Source: Lachancea kluyveri NRRL Y-12651 (Eukaryota; Ascomycota; Saccharomycetes; Saccharomycetales; Saccharomycetaceae). Taken from it: a DNA stretch of 64,000 nucleotides. The notes below the pieces were generated by a model. The model was not told the origin of the DNA and did no database searches. It was given only the letters and a program-made list of their open reading frames with translations. Every line of letters starts with the position of its first letter. Position 1 is the stretch's first letter. The position numbers were made by a program, and so were the translations under genes. Location of the stretch: the NCBI GenBank assembly GCA_000149225.2, contig CM000694.1, forward strand, positions 1,551,623 through 1,615,622, written 5' to 3'. Of this stretch, positions 41,315 to 52,600 are shown piece by piece.

Positions 41315-44300
41315 TCACTGACTCATTAGAGAGTGGGCGCGAGTGACACCAGGCAGCTCTAGGGACGTTCTTGCATGTTCTACCGAGTACCTGTTATCTA
41401 GCTGGTTTGTTTGCAGCATTGCTTGTCTGGTCCTATCCAGCGACGTTCTACTTTTACTTTGATAGTTGTTCCCATCTTGGTGTCTTTGGAAGTGGGGGGA
41501 GGAGTTTTCATTACTTTGTATGATGCTCATGGGGATTTCTTCGGTGTAAACTGTATCATGAGACATGTTCCCCGCTATCACCGCTCTAGTCAAATCGCCG
41601 GTCTCTAGCTTTGAGCTGTCCAAATTAATCTTAGTCTTTTTAATCTTAGGTCTGTTTGGATCGGTTGGATCATAACCGTCTGGATACTGGTCAAAATCTC
41701 CTCTATTCCAACATTCTCTAATGATATCCACATCTTTCGGACTAAACAGCTTCAAGAAAATGTCGTAAGTAAACCTTGGAAGCAAGCAAAATAGTATTCC
41801 AACAAAGAAAACAGCCCAAAACGATGCAGATCCATAGACATGAGCAGCACTCTTGTAGAATTCACCGCTTCTTACAACACTCGACCAAATACCAGTCCAA
41901 GCAAATAGCACTAGACAGGATAGGGCAATAAACAGGGTAGAGAACCAGTCCCACCTATACTGATGTAACAGCACGTAAAGGTTACATGACACCACGGCAA
42001 TAGCAGTAACCATAATACCAACCCAATAACGGTGGTCCAAGCCCAGGCCATTCGAAGTAACAAGGCCGGTTTTGTAGTACACTAGGTATGGGAAGAAAAA
42101 ACAAATGACTGACTGGTAAACACCGTCAACCATATACCACCAAAACTTCCTTTGGTTCCACTCGCTTCTTAAGATACCAACCCTGTATAGCTGAGGAACC
42201 AACACGGACACCACATCGTTCACATCTTGGTCTAAAATCCCCAAAAAGATAACTGGTAATGAGGTGAAAGCCAAGTTGTAGAATGTTAGATATGTGTATT
42301 CAAACAAGTAGGAGCCGTCAAAATTGTTGTAGATACCATACCAAAACAAAGCCAGTGTGAAAATAACATTTTTGTAAAAAAAACTTGGAATCATTTCAGT
42401 CAATCTTTTGTATGACCATCTCCCATGTACCAAGACTAGTCTAGTTAGGTATCTGAATTGACCAATGGCATAATCTGAAGACATAACAGCTTGTCTACCT
42501 TCTTCACCTGCAATACCAACACCGACATCAGCAGATTGAATCATAGCAACATCGTTGGAGCCATCACCGATAGCCAAAGTCATCACGTCCAAAGAATCCT
42601 TCACCAATTTAACCACGGCAGCTTTTTGGGCTGGCGAAACTCTGCAACACAACACGGCTTTACAATGTTTGCATAATAGCAAAAATTTACGCCTTACGTC
42701 TTCCCCGTTTAACGCCAATTTCAAAGCCTCACCATCAATGATGACACCATGGTTACCCCTTGGTGGGCCATGCTCTTTTTTCGCCTCAAATAGCTCGTCC
42801 GTAGACCCAGCCATTTGAAACTTTTCATGTAGGTATTTTTCTAGAAGACCACTAACAATTTCGGATGGACTTTTATTATCCTCTTCGACATCGTCCCCGG
42901 AGGCTTTGATAACCAAAAGTTCCATATCGTTAGTCAACAAATTACAAGAGAAACCGATGTTAATAGCGGTTTCCACTTTGTCACCGGTTAGGACCCATAA
43001 CTTAATACCAGCTTCACCTAGAATGGCAATGGAGTCGGGAACACCTTCTTGCAGACGATCCTCAATTGCAGTACCACCCAATAAGACTAAATCACGTTCA
43101 ATACTATCAGCCACTATCTCCATTTCCTCTTCTCTATTTTTCAAAGAGGCGGCAGCGATTTCGTGCCTAGCGTTCCATTCTTTATATTCGTCCCAAGTTA
43201 TTTCTCTTTGAGCAATACACAAAGTTCTCAAACCTTCAGTAGCATACTGTTCCAAATGCAACGCAGTCTTCTCTAATAGTGTTTCATCATTATGACCACC
43301 ACGTCTTTTCAATCTAGAATAAATAATAGAGTCAGCACCTTTACAAATCAATAAGGCCTTAGGCTTGTCACCAGGGTTTTCACCTGGCAACTTTACAATA
43401 CAACTCATTCTCTTTCTGGTGGAGTTAAACTCCAGGACGTTCAATACTTGAAACTCCTTTTGCACACCTTGAATTTCGATGATCAAACCAGTTTTTGTCC
43501 TGCCAACAAAGCTGAAACCCATATCTCTGGCTGTACCTACTAAAGCTGCTTCATCTGGGGATTGAGCTTTTAGTTCTAACTTGTCGGCATTTTCCTTACT
43601 TGGTTCAACTAGCACAGAATGACACAATGCCAAGGCCAACATAAAATGTTCGTTACAATTCTTCTGATAATTGCCACTGGCACCCTTCAAATCCTGGACA
43701 AATTCTTTTGACACAAAAGTAACCTCATCTGGATACAATTGAGAGTTGCTCCCTAGTTTCTCCAGTTCATCGATCATAATATCCTTGTCCTCTGCAATAG
43801 CCTCTCGTTCTCGAGCACCTTCCTCCTCAACATCAATACCTTGACGCTTCCTCAGCCCAGCAAGAGCTTCTGTATATGCACGTCCATAAGATATACCATT
43901 GATAGTACACTTTTTAAATTCCATGACGTTTTGGGTAAGAGTACCAGTTTTATCAGAGAAAATGTATTCAATTTGACCCAAGTCATCAGAGATGTTCCAA
44001 GTCTTTGGAGTACACGGATAATCCAGTTTTTCGTTGTAAAGTAGAACATCACCGTAGATAAATGCTGCCTGTGCCGTCTTTATGATCTCGATGGAGATGT
44101 ACAATGAAATTGGGACTAACGATTGGTATAAGATAACAGCGACCCAGAATGAAACAATACCGTTTGCAGCAGGAGATCCAGCAATACTACCAAGTTCAAA
44201 GAAACTTCTCGAAGTATCTTTCCAATTGTAGTAAATACCATTGATCAACCCTGCAACAAAACATAAAACAAATAATAGTAAGAAATTCATCACAACAGAG

Positions 44301-46042
44301 AAGTTCAACTCTCTGGCAATTCTAGATTTCTTTGTTGGTGTAACACCAGCGTTCAGCATGATCTTAGTGTCATCACCGGTGAATACAACAATACCCATGG
44401 CCCACTTCGTGTTTCTCAAAGAGCAACCACGTAGTAATAAGTTATTGATGTTAACAGGTTCGTTCTTCAGTTCCCCATCATCAGAGTCTATCCACTTCAA
44501 GTTACCTTGGTACGAATATAAGTTTGTATGAGGGCCCTCACTTTCAACCCAAAACTTGGTTCTTGTAATCTCTTTTGAATTCCTAATACGGTGAGAGCAC
44601 TTTAAAGATTGGCGAACTTTCAAGTTTGTTTCACCATCCAAGTTCTTAGTTTCAACGTAACAAGCACCATCGGAGTCAGAGGTAGACAAAAGGATCACAT
44701 CAGCTGGTATTTCATCGTTATTATGGATACGGACTATGTCACCAACTTTAACGTTTTTCCAATAGTCCTTGGCAAATTTGGACTCCAAATTCGGTGGTAT
44801 ACTTTTGTCCAAGATGGTGACTTCATCAGATGTCACAATCTGGCCAACATTGTCAAAATCTAGTGAGTCACGGCCGTAAGCACCTGAGTTTCTGTAGCTT
44901 CCAATAGAATCCAAAGAATTACGAGGGGTTTTCCCGTGGTTACTTCTCATAGCATGCAACTGTTCACGTTTGCGTTGCAAAGCCCTACGCCTGCCATCTT
45001 TCGTCATGCGTTCCCGGCAGAAATTTATGAAACTGAACATTAATCTGGTGTTTGCCTTTTTGAACTTTCTCCATAGGGAAACGTTGTCTGCGGACACATT
45101 GCAATTTTGAACGCCATTTAGAATGTGAGTCGGTGTGTTGTTGACTTCTAAATCCAGGATTGTGCGTCGAGAGTCCTCGATAGCATCTTTGATCGCAGTG
45201 ATAATCACAATGACGATTAACGGAACAGCGGCCAAACCTGGGTTTGTCACACCAAAAATTTGAAAACAACCAAGGATGACTAATACTAAGAAATAAACGT
45301 TGGCAATATTTCTAAACTGGAAAGCAATGTTCTTGGGAAAGAAAGAAAGAGGGGTGTACTTTGTAGTCCTGATCTTGTTACGGGGATACTGCATTGCGGG
45401 TTTGCCGTCTTCATCAAGCAGCTCATCAGGAAGTTCCATGTTATAATAGATCGACCTCAGCTCATCTGCGCGGTTTGCTCCATCTGTGGCCTCGTCTTCA
45501 GAGGACTCATCATGATCCTCATCATCAAACGGATTATGAAAGTTTTTCTTAGCCCAACGTAGAGTTCTAGCACGTCCAACGCTTGGCTTACCCTTCTTGT
45601 TCCTCTGTGTCCCCCAACGTAGCCGCTTCATCTCGCTAGCTCCGTGATGTTCTTCCTCTGAAGCTTCCTGTGCATCACCAAAGGTTGCAGCAGAAGTTAG
45701 GTTTGGAGTATTTGTGAATGAGTGTGAATCATCGTCGTCACTGTTCCTCTCTCGAGAAAACTCTTCGAATTCTAAAGGTTTGTTCTCATCAACAAAGGCA
45801 ATCTTGTTATCGTGTTTTTTTTTCACACCATTTTTTTTTAGAATAGAGTTGGACCTTTTTGAGGACGAAGAAGGGGCAGAGGAGCCATTCGCAGTAGTAT
45901 CAAAGTCTGTATTACTGGTCATTGTCGTGCTGCCGTCTTGTTCGAATTGAAACCTATCGTTAAACGGAGAAGACGTGGGTTGGTCGTCTTGCTCTATATA
46001 GGCTATGGGAGGAGTGGGACTTTTCCTCTTGCCATTCGACAT
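41315..46042 (-). CDS. DNF1: P4-type phospholipid flippase (single copy of the DNF1/DNF2 pair)
   Basis: A 1,575-residue P4-ATPase (S. cerevisiae Dnf1 1,571; Dnf2 1,612) that moves phosphatidylcholine, phosphatidylethanolamine and glucosylceramide to the cytosolic leaflet of the plasma membrane, with an Lem3-type partner. The phosphorylation motif DKTGTLTQN is near residue 695, the actuator DGET (in NLDGETNLKV) replaces TGES as in all flippases, and GDGSNDVAMIQ is the hinge motif. About ten membrane segments are visible. An NPFXD endocytic signal (NPFDDEDH, near residue 168) in the acidic N-tail matches Dnf1/Dnf2 recycling. The neighbours (BCK2, UBC13) match DNF1 on one side and DNF2 on the other, as expected for the unduplicated ancestor. 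Confidence 0.95.
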   Translation of the reverse strand: MSNGKRKSPTPPIAYIEQDDQPTSSPFNDRFQFEQDGSTTMTSNTDFDTTANGSSAPSSSSKRSNSILKKNGVKKKHDNKIAFVDENKPLEFEEFSRERNSDDDDSHSFTNTPNLTSAATFGDAQEASEEEHHGASEMKRLRWGTQRNKKGKPSVGRARTLRWAKKNFHNPFDDEDHDESSEDEATDGANRADELRSIYYNMELPDELLDEDGKPAMQYPRNKIRTTKYTPLSFFPKNIAFQFRNIANVYFLVLVILGCFQIFGVTNPGLAAVPLIVIVIITAIKDAIEDSRRTILDLEVNNTPTHILNGVQNCNVSADNVSLWRKFKKANTRLMFSFINFCRERMTKDGRRRALQRKREQLHAMRSNHGKTPRNSLDSIGSYRNSGAYGRDSLDFDNVGQIVTSDEVTILDKSIPPNLESKFAKDYWKNVKVGDIVRIHNNDEIPADVILLSTSDSDGACYVETKNLDGETNLKVRQSLKCSHRIRNSKEITRTKFWVESEGPHTNLYSYQGNLKWIDSDDGELKNEPVNINNLLLRGCSLRNTKWAMGIVVFTGDDTKIMLNAGVTPTKKSRIARELNFSVVMNFLLLFVLCFVAGLINGIYYNWKDTSRSFFELGSIAGSPAANGIVSFWVAVILYQSLVPISLYISIEIIKTAQAAFIYGDVLLYNEKLDYPCTPKTWNISDDLGQIEYIFSDKTGTLTQNVMEFKKCTINGISYGRAYTEALAGLRKRQGIDVEEEGAREREAIAEDKDIMIDELEKLGSNSQLYPDEVTFVSKEFVQDLKGASGNYQKNCNEHFMLALALCHSVLVEPSKENADKLELKAQSPDEAALVGTARDMGFSFVGRTKTGLIIEIQGVQKEFQVLNVLEFNSTRKRMSCIVKLPGENPGDKPKALLICKGADSIIYSRLKRRGGHNDETLLEKTALHLEQYATEGLRTLCIAQREITWDEYKEWNARHEIAAASLKNREEEMEIVADSIERDLVLLGGTAIEDRLQEGVPDSIAILGEAGIKLWVLTGDKVETAINIGFSCNLLTNDMELLVIKASGDDVEEDNKSPSEIVSGLLEKYLHEKFQMAGSTDELFEAKKEHGPPRGNHGVIIDGEALKLALNGEDVRRKFLLLCKHCKAVLCCRVSPAQKAAVVKLVKDSLDVMTLAIGDGSNDVAMIQSADVGVGIAGEEGRQAVMSSDYAIGQFRYLTRLVLVHGRWSYKRLTEMIPSFFYKNVIFTLALFWYGIYNNFDGSYLFEYTYLTFYNLAFTSLPVIFLGILDQDVNDVVSVLVPQLYRVGILRSEWNQRKFWWYMVDGVYQSVICFFFPYLVYYKTGLVTSNGLGLDHRYWVGIMVTAIAVVSCNLYVLLHQYRWDWFSTLFIALSCLVLFAWTGIWSSVVRSGEFYKSAAHVYGSASFWAVFFVGILFCLLPRFTYDIFLKLFSPKDVDIIRECWNRGDFDQYPDGYDPTDPNRPKIKKTKINLDSSKLETGDLTRAVIAGNMSHDTVYTEEIPMSIIQSNENSSPHFQRHQDGNNYQSKSRTSLDRTRQAMLQTNQLDNRYSVEHARTSLELPGVTRAHSLMSQ

Positions 46043-46595
46043 GGTTTATTCTTATGTCTCTCTGTTTCCTCTTTATCTGGGAAGAGGGTGTGTCAACAAA
46101 AGTTCTCCGTGGGAGGTTTTTCTGCGTGAAAAATTTCAATGGATTTTACCGCTGCTGCCGACGCTTCCACGAGCCGTGGTTATCTCAATTATATCCAAAC
46201 GAGTGGTTATAAACTCCTGTAAGCTTCGGAAAATATACTTGAGTACTATCACAGCTTTACCGGATACTTTTAAGAGGCAAAGGATTTGAATTACTCATCC
46301 GCTTTGAGCTTTTTCAATCTTTGCTCCATGGAAATAACTCAATATCATTATACACGTATGTAGCTTCGAGCCTTCTACGTAACAATCAACAGGTATATAG
46401 TAATAACGATTCCAGAATCCCGTGGATCACCATTCCTGGGAGCTCGGGACATAAGCGACATAGATTCTTGGCCAAACAATGCGTAAAACTTTTTTTCTGT
46501 GGCGGTTGGCAAATACGCAGGTTTTAAAAGCATCGATATCATCATATTTCGAACATGTAGTCTACTTAGTAGAGCGAAAAATGCAACAGGAGGTG
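46043..46595. other. Intergenic: DNF promoter and UBC13 3' flank
   Basis: 553 bases between minus-strand genes. No clear gene or RNA is seen; short plus-strand frames have no recognisable content. Confidence 0.6.
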
Positions 46596-47119
46596 TTATT
46601 GCTGGCTCTTCTTAGCATACTTTTCAGTCCATTCTTTAGCTGTAGCTATGGCACCTTCCTCGTTTTTGATCCAGTCTTCGGCCACATCGTTTGCTAACGG
46701 GTCGTTTGGGTTGGGGCTGGCCAACAGTGCTTGGATTGACAAAAGTACGGTTCTTATTTGCAGAGCTGGAGACCAGTTATTCTTCAACACGTCGAGGCAT
46801 ATACGTCCTAATCTATCAATGTTTGGATGGTAAATTTTGGTTAGAAATCTAACCTTAGGAGCCTCCATGGGATAGTCTTCTGGCAAGAACAGCTCTAGTT
46901 CAAAAACACCATTTTCGTATGGCGACTGCTGTGGTCCTTCGATTGTCACTTGGAAGTAACGCAAGTTGTCATCGTGAGGTTCTGCGCTGATCCCTGGCAC
47001 AGGGTCGCTTACCAAGCGTTCGGTTTCCTGCAAAGAGAGAGGAGTTAGTAAAGTGTCATAGTAGTAGCAGAGCTTAGCAGACGACATACCTTGATAATTC
47101 TTTTAGGGAGTGAGGCCAT
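46596..47119 (-). CDS. UBC13: Ubiquitin-conjugating enzyme E2 Ubc13 (intron-containing)
   Basis: Two exons, 47119-47090 and 47027-46596, encode a 153-residue E2, exactly the S. cerevisiae length. Exon 1 gives [10 protein letters not shown] and exon 2 resumes [12 protein letters not shown], the same split position as in S. cerevisiae. The catalytic Cys87 lies in [11 protein letters not shown], preceded by the HPN of IYHPNI. With an Mms2-type partner it builds Lys63-linked chains on PCNA (error-free post-replication repair) and on endosomal cargo. Reading exon 2 alone through the intron would give a false N-terminus. In S. cerevisiae UBC13 (YDR092W) lies beside DNF2; here it sits between DNF and PAB1. 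Confidence 0.97.
47028..47089 (-). other. UBC13 spliceosomal intron, 62 nt
   Basis: GTATGT donor, TACTAAC branch site (complement of 47044-47050), pyrimidine-rich CTCTCTCTTTG and CAG acceptor. Splicing restores the conserved IIK/ETE junction in phase 0. At 62 bases it is near the lower size limit for yeast introns. Confidence 0.96.
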
Positions 47120-47511
47120 GGTTTTGCGGTACTCTTTAGTGGCTGCTATGGTACGATTGTTGTCATCTGACCTCCTTGAATTTAGACTACTCTCTTCAAA
47201 AAAAAAAAAAAAGAGGTTTGTCTTACAGTTATAATTTTTTTATTCGTGGTATGTGATTGTCAAGAAGAAGGCTTAACCGAAAACCAGATTTAGAAAACAG
47301 CAAGGGTCCCCCCTACTAAATAGGATATTATATAATACTCAAAACTGACATAGCATATAATAGCAAGCTGAGCGAGGGAATGAAGAGCTTCTAAAAAGCT
47401 AGTAGCAATCGTACTGCTACACAAATTAGGTTGTCATCATACGCACTTTCAAAAAAAATTAAAATAATTCCCACAATTTATTTAAAAAAAATTTTCACTC
47501 ACCCGTCAAAC
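47120..47511. other. Intergenic: UBC13 promoter and PAB1 3' flank
   Basis: 392 bases with an A13-type run near 47200-47212 and A/T-rich sequence just after the PAB1 stop. No gene is seen. Confidence 0.6.
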
Positions 47512-49281
47512 TTAAGCTTGTTGCTCAGATGGTTGGGATTGAGCTTCTTGGTCCTTCTTGAAAGATTCGTAAGCAGCAAAGGCTTCCTTAAAGTGTTGTT
47601 CAAACAAGTCGTCGTTCTCCAACAATGGGACAACTTCTTGTGGTGGCAAGTCCAAAATCATACCAGTGATCTTACCAGCAGCTTCTTCGTCTTGGGTCTT
47701 GGCAGAAACCTTCTTGTACAACTGTTCGCCCAAAGCTTGTCTTTGCTTTTGGTGGTAAAATTGGTTGCCACCATTTCTTGGGAAACCACCTTGTGGAGCG
47801 CCTTGCGGTGGAACGCCGTACATTGGACCATTTGGTCTACCAAACTGTTGTGGTGGGATAACACCGTTCTTTGGCATGCCACCCATAGCAGCCATCTGTT
47901 GTGGGTTTGGACCGTTGAATGGGACACCTCTTGGTGGCATGACACCGTAGAACATTGGTGGCATGAATTGGCCTGGCATACCGGCAGCAGCAGCAGCAGC
48001 AGCAGCGGTAACTTGTTGGTATCTCATTTGGTTTCTAGCTTGGATCTGTTGAGCTAGTTGGGAACGTCTGACATCCTTTCTCTGAGCAATGGCAACATAC
48101 AATGGCTTGCCGGCAACGATTTGTTGGTTCTTTTCGGTGATGGCCTTGGTGGCTTCTTCTGGAGTAGAGAAACAAACAAAACCGAAACCCTTGGAGTTAC
48201 CAGCATCGTCTCTCATGACTTTAGCAGAGGTGATAGCACCAAATGGAGCAAATTCGTCTCTCAACTTTTCATCGTCAATGGAGTCGTCCAAGTTCTTGAC
48301 GAACAAGTTAACGCCTTGGTACTTGGCCAATTTTTCCAATCTGGAGACTTCGTATTGCTTTCTCAATTCTTGCAAACGTTCGTACTTCTTTTGGGCACGG
48401 CCAACGTATAGTCTTTGGCTCTTGAAATCGGTGTCGTTCAACTCATCGACGGCCTTAGCAGCAGATTCGTGATCTTCAAAGTTGATAAAACCGAAACCTC
48501 TTGGCTTACCTTCAGAGTCCCTTTCCAAAACAGCAGAAGTGATTTTACCGAATTGGGTGAACAAAGCTTCAAATTCTTCTTGGGTGGTTTCCAAATCAAT
48601 GTTTTTGACGTAGATGTTGGTGAAGTTGGACTTGGCTTCTTCCAACTTGGATTGGCGGTCCTTCTTGGAGACGTGAGGAGCGACGTACACTTCTTGGCCG
48701 TTCAACAACATACCGTTGATAGCATCAACAGCTTCCTTGGCGGAATATTCTTCTTCAAAGTGGACAAAACCAAAACCCTTGGAGTTGCCAGCCTCATCGG
48801 TAGCAATCTTACAAGACAGAATGTTACCGAAAACAGAAAAGGTATCGTGTAGAGCCTTGTTATCAATAGCTGGATGCAAGTTCTTAATGAAGATGTTGCC
48901 AGAGCCCTTCTTTCTCAAGGATGGGTCACGTTGAGACCACATGATACGACATGGTCTGCCCTTGATAGTAGTGTAGTTCAACTTTTGGATAGCAGTTCTA
49001 CCGGCATCATGGTCATGGAAATTGACATAAGCATAGCCCAAAGAAGTCTTGGTGATAGCGTCACGACAAACACGGATGGAGGAGACGGAGCCGATTGGAG
49101 AGAAAAGGTCGTACAACAAAGCTTCAGTGACAGTTGGGTCCAACTCGCCAACATACAAAGAGGCAGAGGAAGTGTCAACCTTTGCATTTTCAGATTCAGT
49201 GGAGGTTGGAGCAGTTTGTTGGTCATCGTTGATCTTCAACTGTTCCAATTGTTCGGCGGTCTTGTCAGTAACGTCAGACAT
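47512..49281 (-). CDS. PAB1: Poly(A)-binding protein
   Basis: A 589-residue poly(A)-binding protein (S. cerevisiae Pab1 577). Four RRM domains follow in order (about 40-118, 128-204, 220-297 and 323-400), each with visible RNP motifs such as [39 protein letters not shown] and LFVKNL/GFGFVCF. A Pro/Met/Gly/Gln-rich linker begins with a polyalanine run, and the C-terminal MLLE domain contains [10 protein letters not shown]. It binds poly(A) tails, contacts eIF4G and release factor eRF3, and controls deadenylation. Codon bias is extreme, as in highly expressed genes. The leader immediately before the ATG is A-rich. Confidence 0.98.
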   Translation of the reverse strand: MSDVTDKTAEQLEQLKINDDQQTAPTSTESENAKVDTSSASLYVGELDPTVTEALLYDLFSPIGSVSSIRVCRDAITKTSLGYAYVNFHDHDAGRTAIQKLNYTTIKGRPCRIMWSQRDPSLRKKGSGNIFIKNLHPAIDNKALHDTFSVFGNILSCKIATDEAGNSKGFGFVHFEEEYSAKEAVDAINGMLLNGQEVYVAPHVSKKDRQSKLEEAKSNFTNIYVKNIDLETTQEEFEALFTQFGKITSAVLERDSEGKPRGFGFINFEDHESAAKAVDELNDTDFKSQRLYVGRAQKKYERLQELRKQYEVSRLEKLAKYQGVNLFVKNLDDSIDDEKLRDEFAPFGAITSAKVMRDDAGNSKGFGFVCFSTPEEATKAITEKNQQIVAGKPLYVAIAQRKDVRRSQLAQQIQARNQMRYQQVTAAAAAAAAGMPGQFMPPMFYGVMPPRGVPFNGPNPQQMAAMGGMPKNGVIPPQQFGRPNGPMYGVPPQGAPQGGFPRNGGNQFYHQKQRQALGEQLYKKVSAKTQDEEAAGKITGMILDLPPQEVVPLLENDDLFEQHFKEAFAAYESFKKDQEAQSQPSEQQA

Positions 49282-49333
49282 TTTTTTTTTGATTTTTTTT
49301 AATAAAAAGGTGGGAATAGAGTTTTTTTTTTAG
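49282..49333 (-). promoter_or_regulatory. A-rich PAB1 5' leader
   Basis: On the mRNA strand the 50 bases before the ATG contain three oligo(A) tracts of eight to nine A each. PABP mRNAs in several eukaryotes are autoregulated by protein binding to A-rich leader tracts, and the S. cerevisiae PAB1 leader is A-rich too. Function here is inferred. Confidence 0.6.
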
Positions 49334-49613
49334 ATTTTTTGATTAAGGATTAAGTACTGATCAGAGGTATACTCAGGTGGATCGTTGATACTTAATTCAA
49401 AAGGCGTGACTCAGGGTTTTATTCTTTCAAGAGATGTCCAATCAAAGACTTCTGCTAAAGAAAAATTTTTCACCACAAAAAACGAAGGCGTCAAAGAGAT
49501 GGAGAGAAAAAAAAAAAGGAAAGTGAAAAGAAACGGATATCATTATTTACGTAATGTTAAGCATATCTACTGCTACTGGAGGTCAGCTTACTAGTATATA
49601 TTTGAGAATTCTC
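49334..49613. other. PAB1 promoter and CHD1 3' flank
   Basis: With the leader this makes a 332-base gap between two minus-strand genes. It has an A12 run near 49508-49518 and nothing else recognisable. Confidence 0.6.
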
Positions 49614-52600
49614 TCAATTGCTCATAGTCGCGACAATTTTATCGTACATTGCCATCAATTTAGAGCTTTTAACAGCAACAGGCCAGTAATATGTGCTAAA
49701 CGCCCATAAATGTTTCTTAAACTTGTCCGGGCTGTGCTTCCTTGACGTTCCCTTTCGGGATTCTATATGGTCACCAACGGTTTTAAGATCTTTTTTCAAA
49801 ATCTGGGCCCACTCCTTACGGTCTAACCCCTTGCCTCCACGGCTCAACCTCTTTAATGATGGACGAATAGGTTGCATGGTGTGTTTGCACTCATCTTCGT
49901 CCATACTCTCGTATTCATTTTCAGGGAGTTTCCGCTCCGGTACTTTCACCTTGGACTTCTTGTTTGACAAGGCTACTGCTGGGGTTCCCTTTCGATCAGA
50001 TTCTTGTGGTTTTGGTGAATTGCTGTGCGAGTGAGTATTTTTTATACGTTTCACCAACGGGTGATGTCCTTCGGATTTTATATCTGGTGTACCACTTCTG
50101 CTATTCTGTACCTTTCTTTGTCTTTTCTTTGGAATGGCGGACGTAGAAATGGAACTATTACTGCTGTTCGAAGAAGGAGTGGACGGCTTGACCTCTTCTT
50201 TTAGTACAGCGAACAGGTAGTCTACTCTTCGACTTAAGTGAACGGCACCAGGGACTTTTTTGGAACTACCAGTAATGCCCTTGCCCTTCTTTTCAGGAAG
50301 TTCGCTAACGTTATTTGAGTTGTTGTTGCCGTTGTTGCCGTTGCTGTTGCTGTTGTTGTTAGGTTTCACGTCGTTGGCGGTGGGTTGTGCCTCGTTTAAA
50401 AATATTTTTTCAGTTAGTCCAAGGAATGGATCGTCTCTTATCTGTACCCAGGATCCATAGCCATACTTGTCAACACCCACTAGCAATTTTTCATCATCAT
50501 CTTTGTTCCAATCGCAGCTCCAGCTCTGTACCGGTTTGGGTGCCCTATTGATAAATCTGAACTTCAAAGCGTCTTCTGGGTAATTTTTTTTCAAAAAGTT
50601 ATGGACAAAAGACATGTCGTCGGGTCTATTCACCACCGTTTCTGCGTTTAACGCCTTTACATCATAAAATTCAAAGAGAACCGCCTTTTTCTCCCGCCTC
50701 TTTGCAGACAGCTTGGATATTGGGTTATTTCTGCTCTTCTCGTCTTGTTGGATGATGCCTGACTTCAATTTGCTCTTGTACTCTTGTGCTTCTTTCTCCA
50801 ACACACTGATGATTTCATTACGTTTCGTCTCTTCCTGTTGAAGGGCTTCTTTGGCGGCTCCAATCATCTCTTGGTATAATTCAGAATACCTATCGATGGA
50901 TTTCACTGGCAGAGTGCCATCGGCTATCAATTCTTCGAACTTGCCTGTCAGGCCGCCGAATTTTAGCACAGCTTTGTACAAAGCACGGATCTCCCTTTCT
51001 CCAATTGATTCTAGATTGTTGGATTTGGCTCTCTTCCTTGAGGAGCGGCCATCCTCACCATCATCGGAAGCAAAGGCACCATCCCCATTAACGCTTTCCT
51101 TAATTTTATTCAGTGCCGCATTCCTTCTGTTCATCATCTGCAATTGTTCTTGAACATATTCCTCGTCTTTCCTCTTTTGCTCCTCATCCTTTAGTTTTTT
51201 CAACTCATCTTCTGGGATAATATCATCCCAGTCAACATCAGCCTTATAATCAGTGACTTCGAATTGCTTTAAAAACTCTTCGCCACCCAAATGAGATTCA
51301 CCTAAATCAGGTGTTGTAACGTGGTCCTCTGCATGGTTTAGCACGTCATCCAAGTTTAGATCTTCTAGCTTCTTTTGGTTGTCATTGGCTTTAAACATGT
51401 TGCCAGCACCGAATTTCAAAATTTCAGATAGTTCACCAGCGGATGGCTCATTTTTTTTACTATTGGTCAGTTTGTTACCATCGGTAACACCTAATGAGAT
51501 GATGGCGTATTCCAAAATCATCTTCTTACGGGCTCTCTCTAAAACCTCTTCTTCTACAGTGTCCTTGGAAACAAATCTGTAAACCATCACGTGATTTTTT
51601 TGCCCAATACGATGAGCTCTTGCCATTGCTTGTAAATCTGCCTGTGGATTCCAATCAGAATCAAAGATGATTACAGTGTCTGCAGTCATCAAGTTGATAC
51701 CTAGACCACCGGCTCTTGTTGACAACAAAAACACAAAATCGTTGGAGTCTTGAGAGTTGAAATGATCTATCGATATACGACGCTGGGATGAGGGAACAGT
51801 ACCGTCTAATCTCTGAAAGTTAATACCCTTGATAGATAAATAATCTCCCAAAATATCTAACATTCTCACCATCTGTGAGAAGATCAAGACACGATGGCCG
51901 TCTTTCTTTAGTCTGGTTAACAATTTATCAAGCAAAACCATTTTCCCAGATGACATAATCAGCCCTCTTAAAATGTTTTCACGAGACATTTTACCATCGC
52001 CGAACTTTTCAAGGACACGGTCTTCAGCATTTTCAAAAAGATACGGATGGTTGGAAGCCTTTTTCAATTCATTCATAACGTTCAATAATGAGAAATGTAC
52101 ACCCTTAGCACCTGCAGTCAAAGCAGCATAATTTTTTGTCAAAATATTCTTGTAATATTCTGTTTGGACATCTGACAGTTCAACTCTTAAGATTCGTTCA
52201 GTCTTGGATGGCAAAGACTTTTCAACATCTTTCTTCAAACGACGTAAAATAAACGGCTGTAGTCTTTTGTGCAAATTTCTAATGTATTCTTCTTGCTCTG
52301 AATCCTGATTTTCGAAATCAATTTCCTGGTCAATGGTAAACCTGCCTGGCATGAGGAAATTTACCAAAGCTGCCAATTCTTTGATATTGTTTTGTAATGG
52401 AGTACCGGTGATTAAAAGACGATTGGAAACCTTAAAGCTGTTTAAAGACTCATATAGGGAAGATTCGGCATTTTTTAAACGATGTGCTTCATCGACAGCC
52501 AAAAACTGCCATTTTATACTACCCAGTTCGGAACGATCTTTTAAAATGTATTCGTATGTCGTCAGCAAGACGTTGAATTTAACGTGCTTCTTGCCTTTTG

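Noticed and set aside
47031-47087. Alternative N-terminus of Ubc13 read through the intron
   Set aside because: That reading translates the intron; splicing gives the conserved [10 protein letters not shown] start and exact family length.
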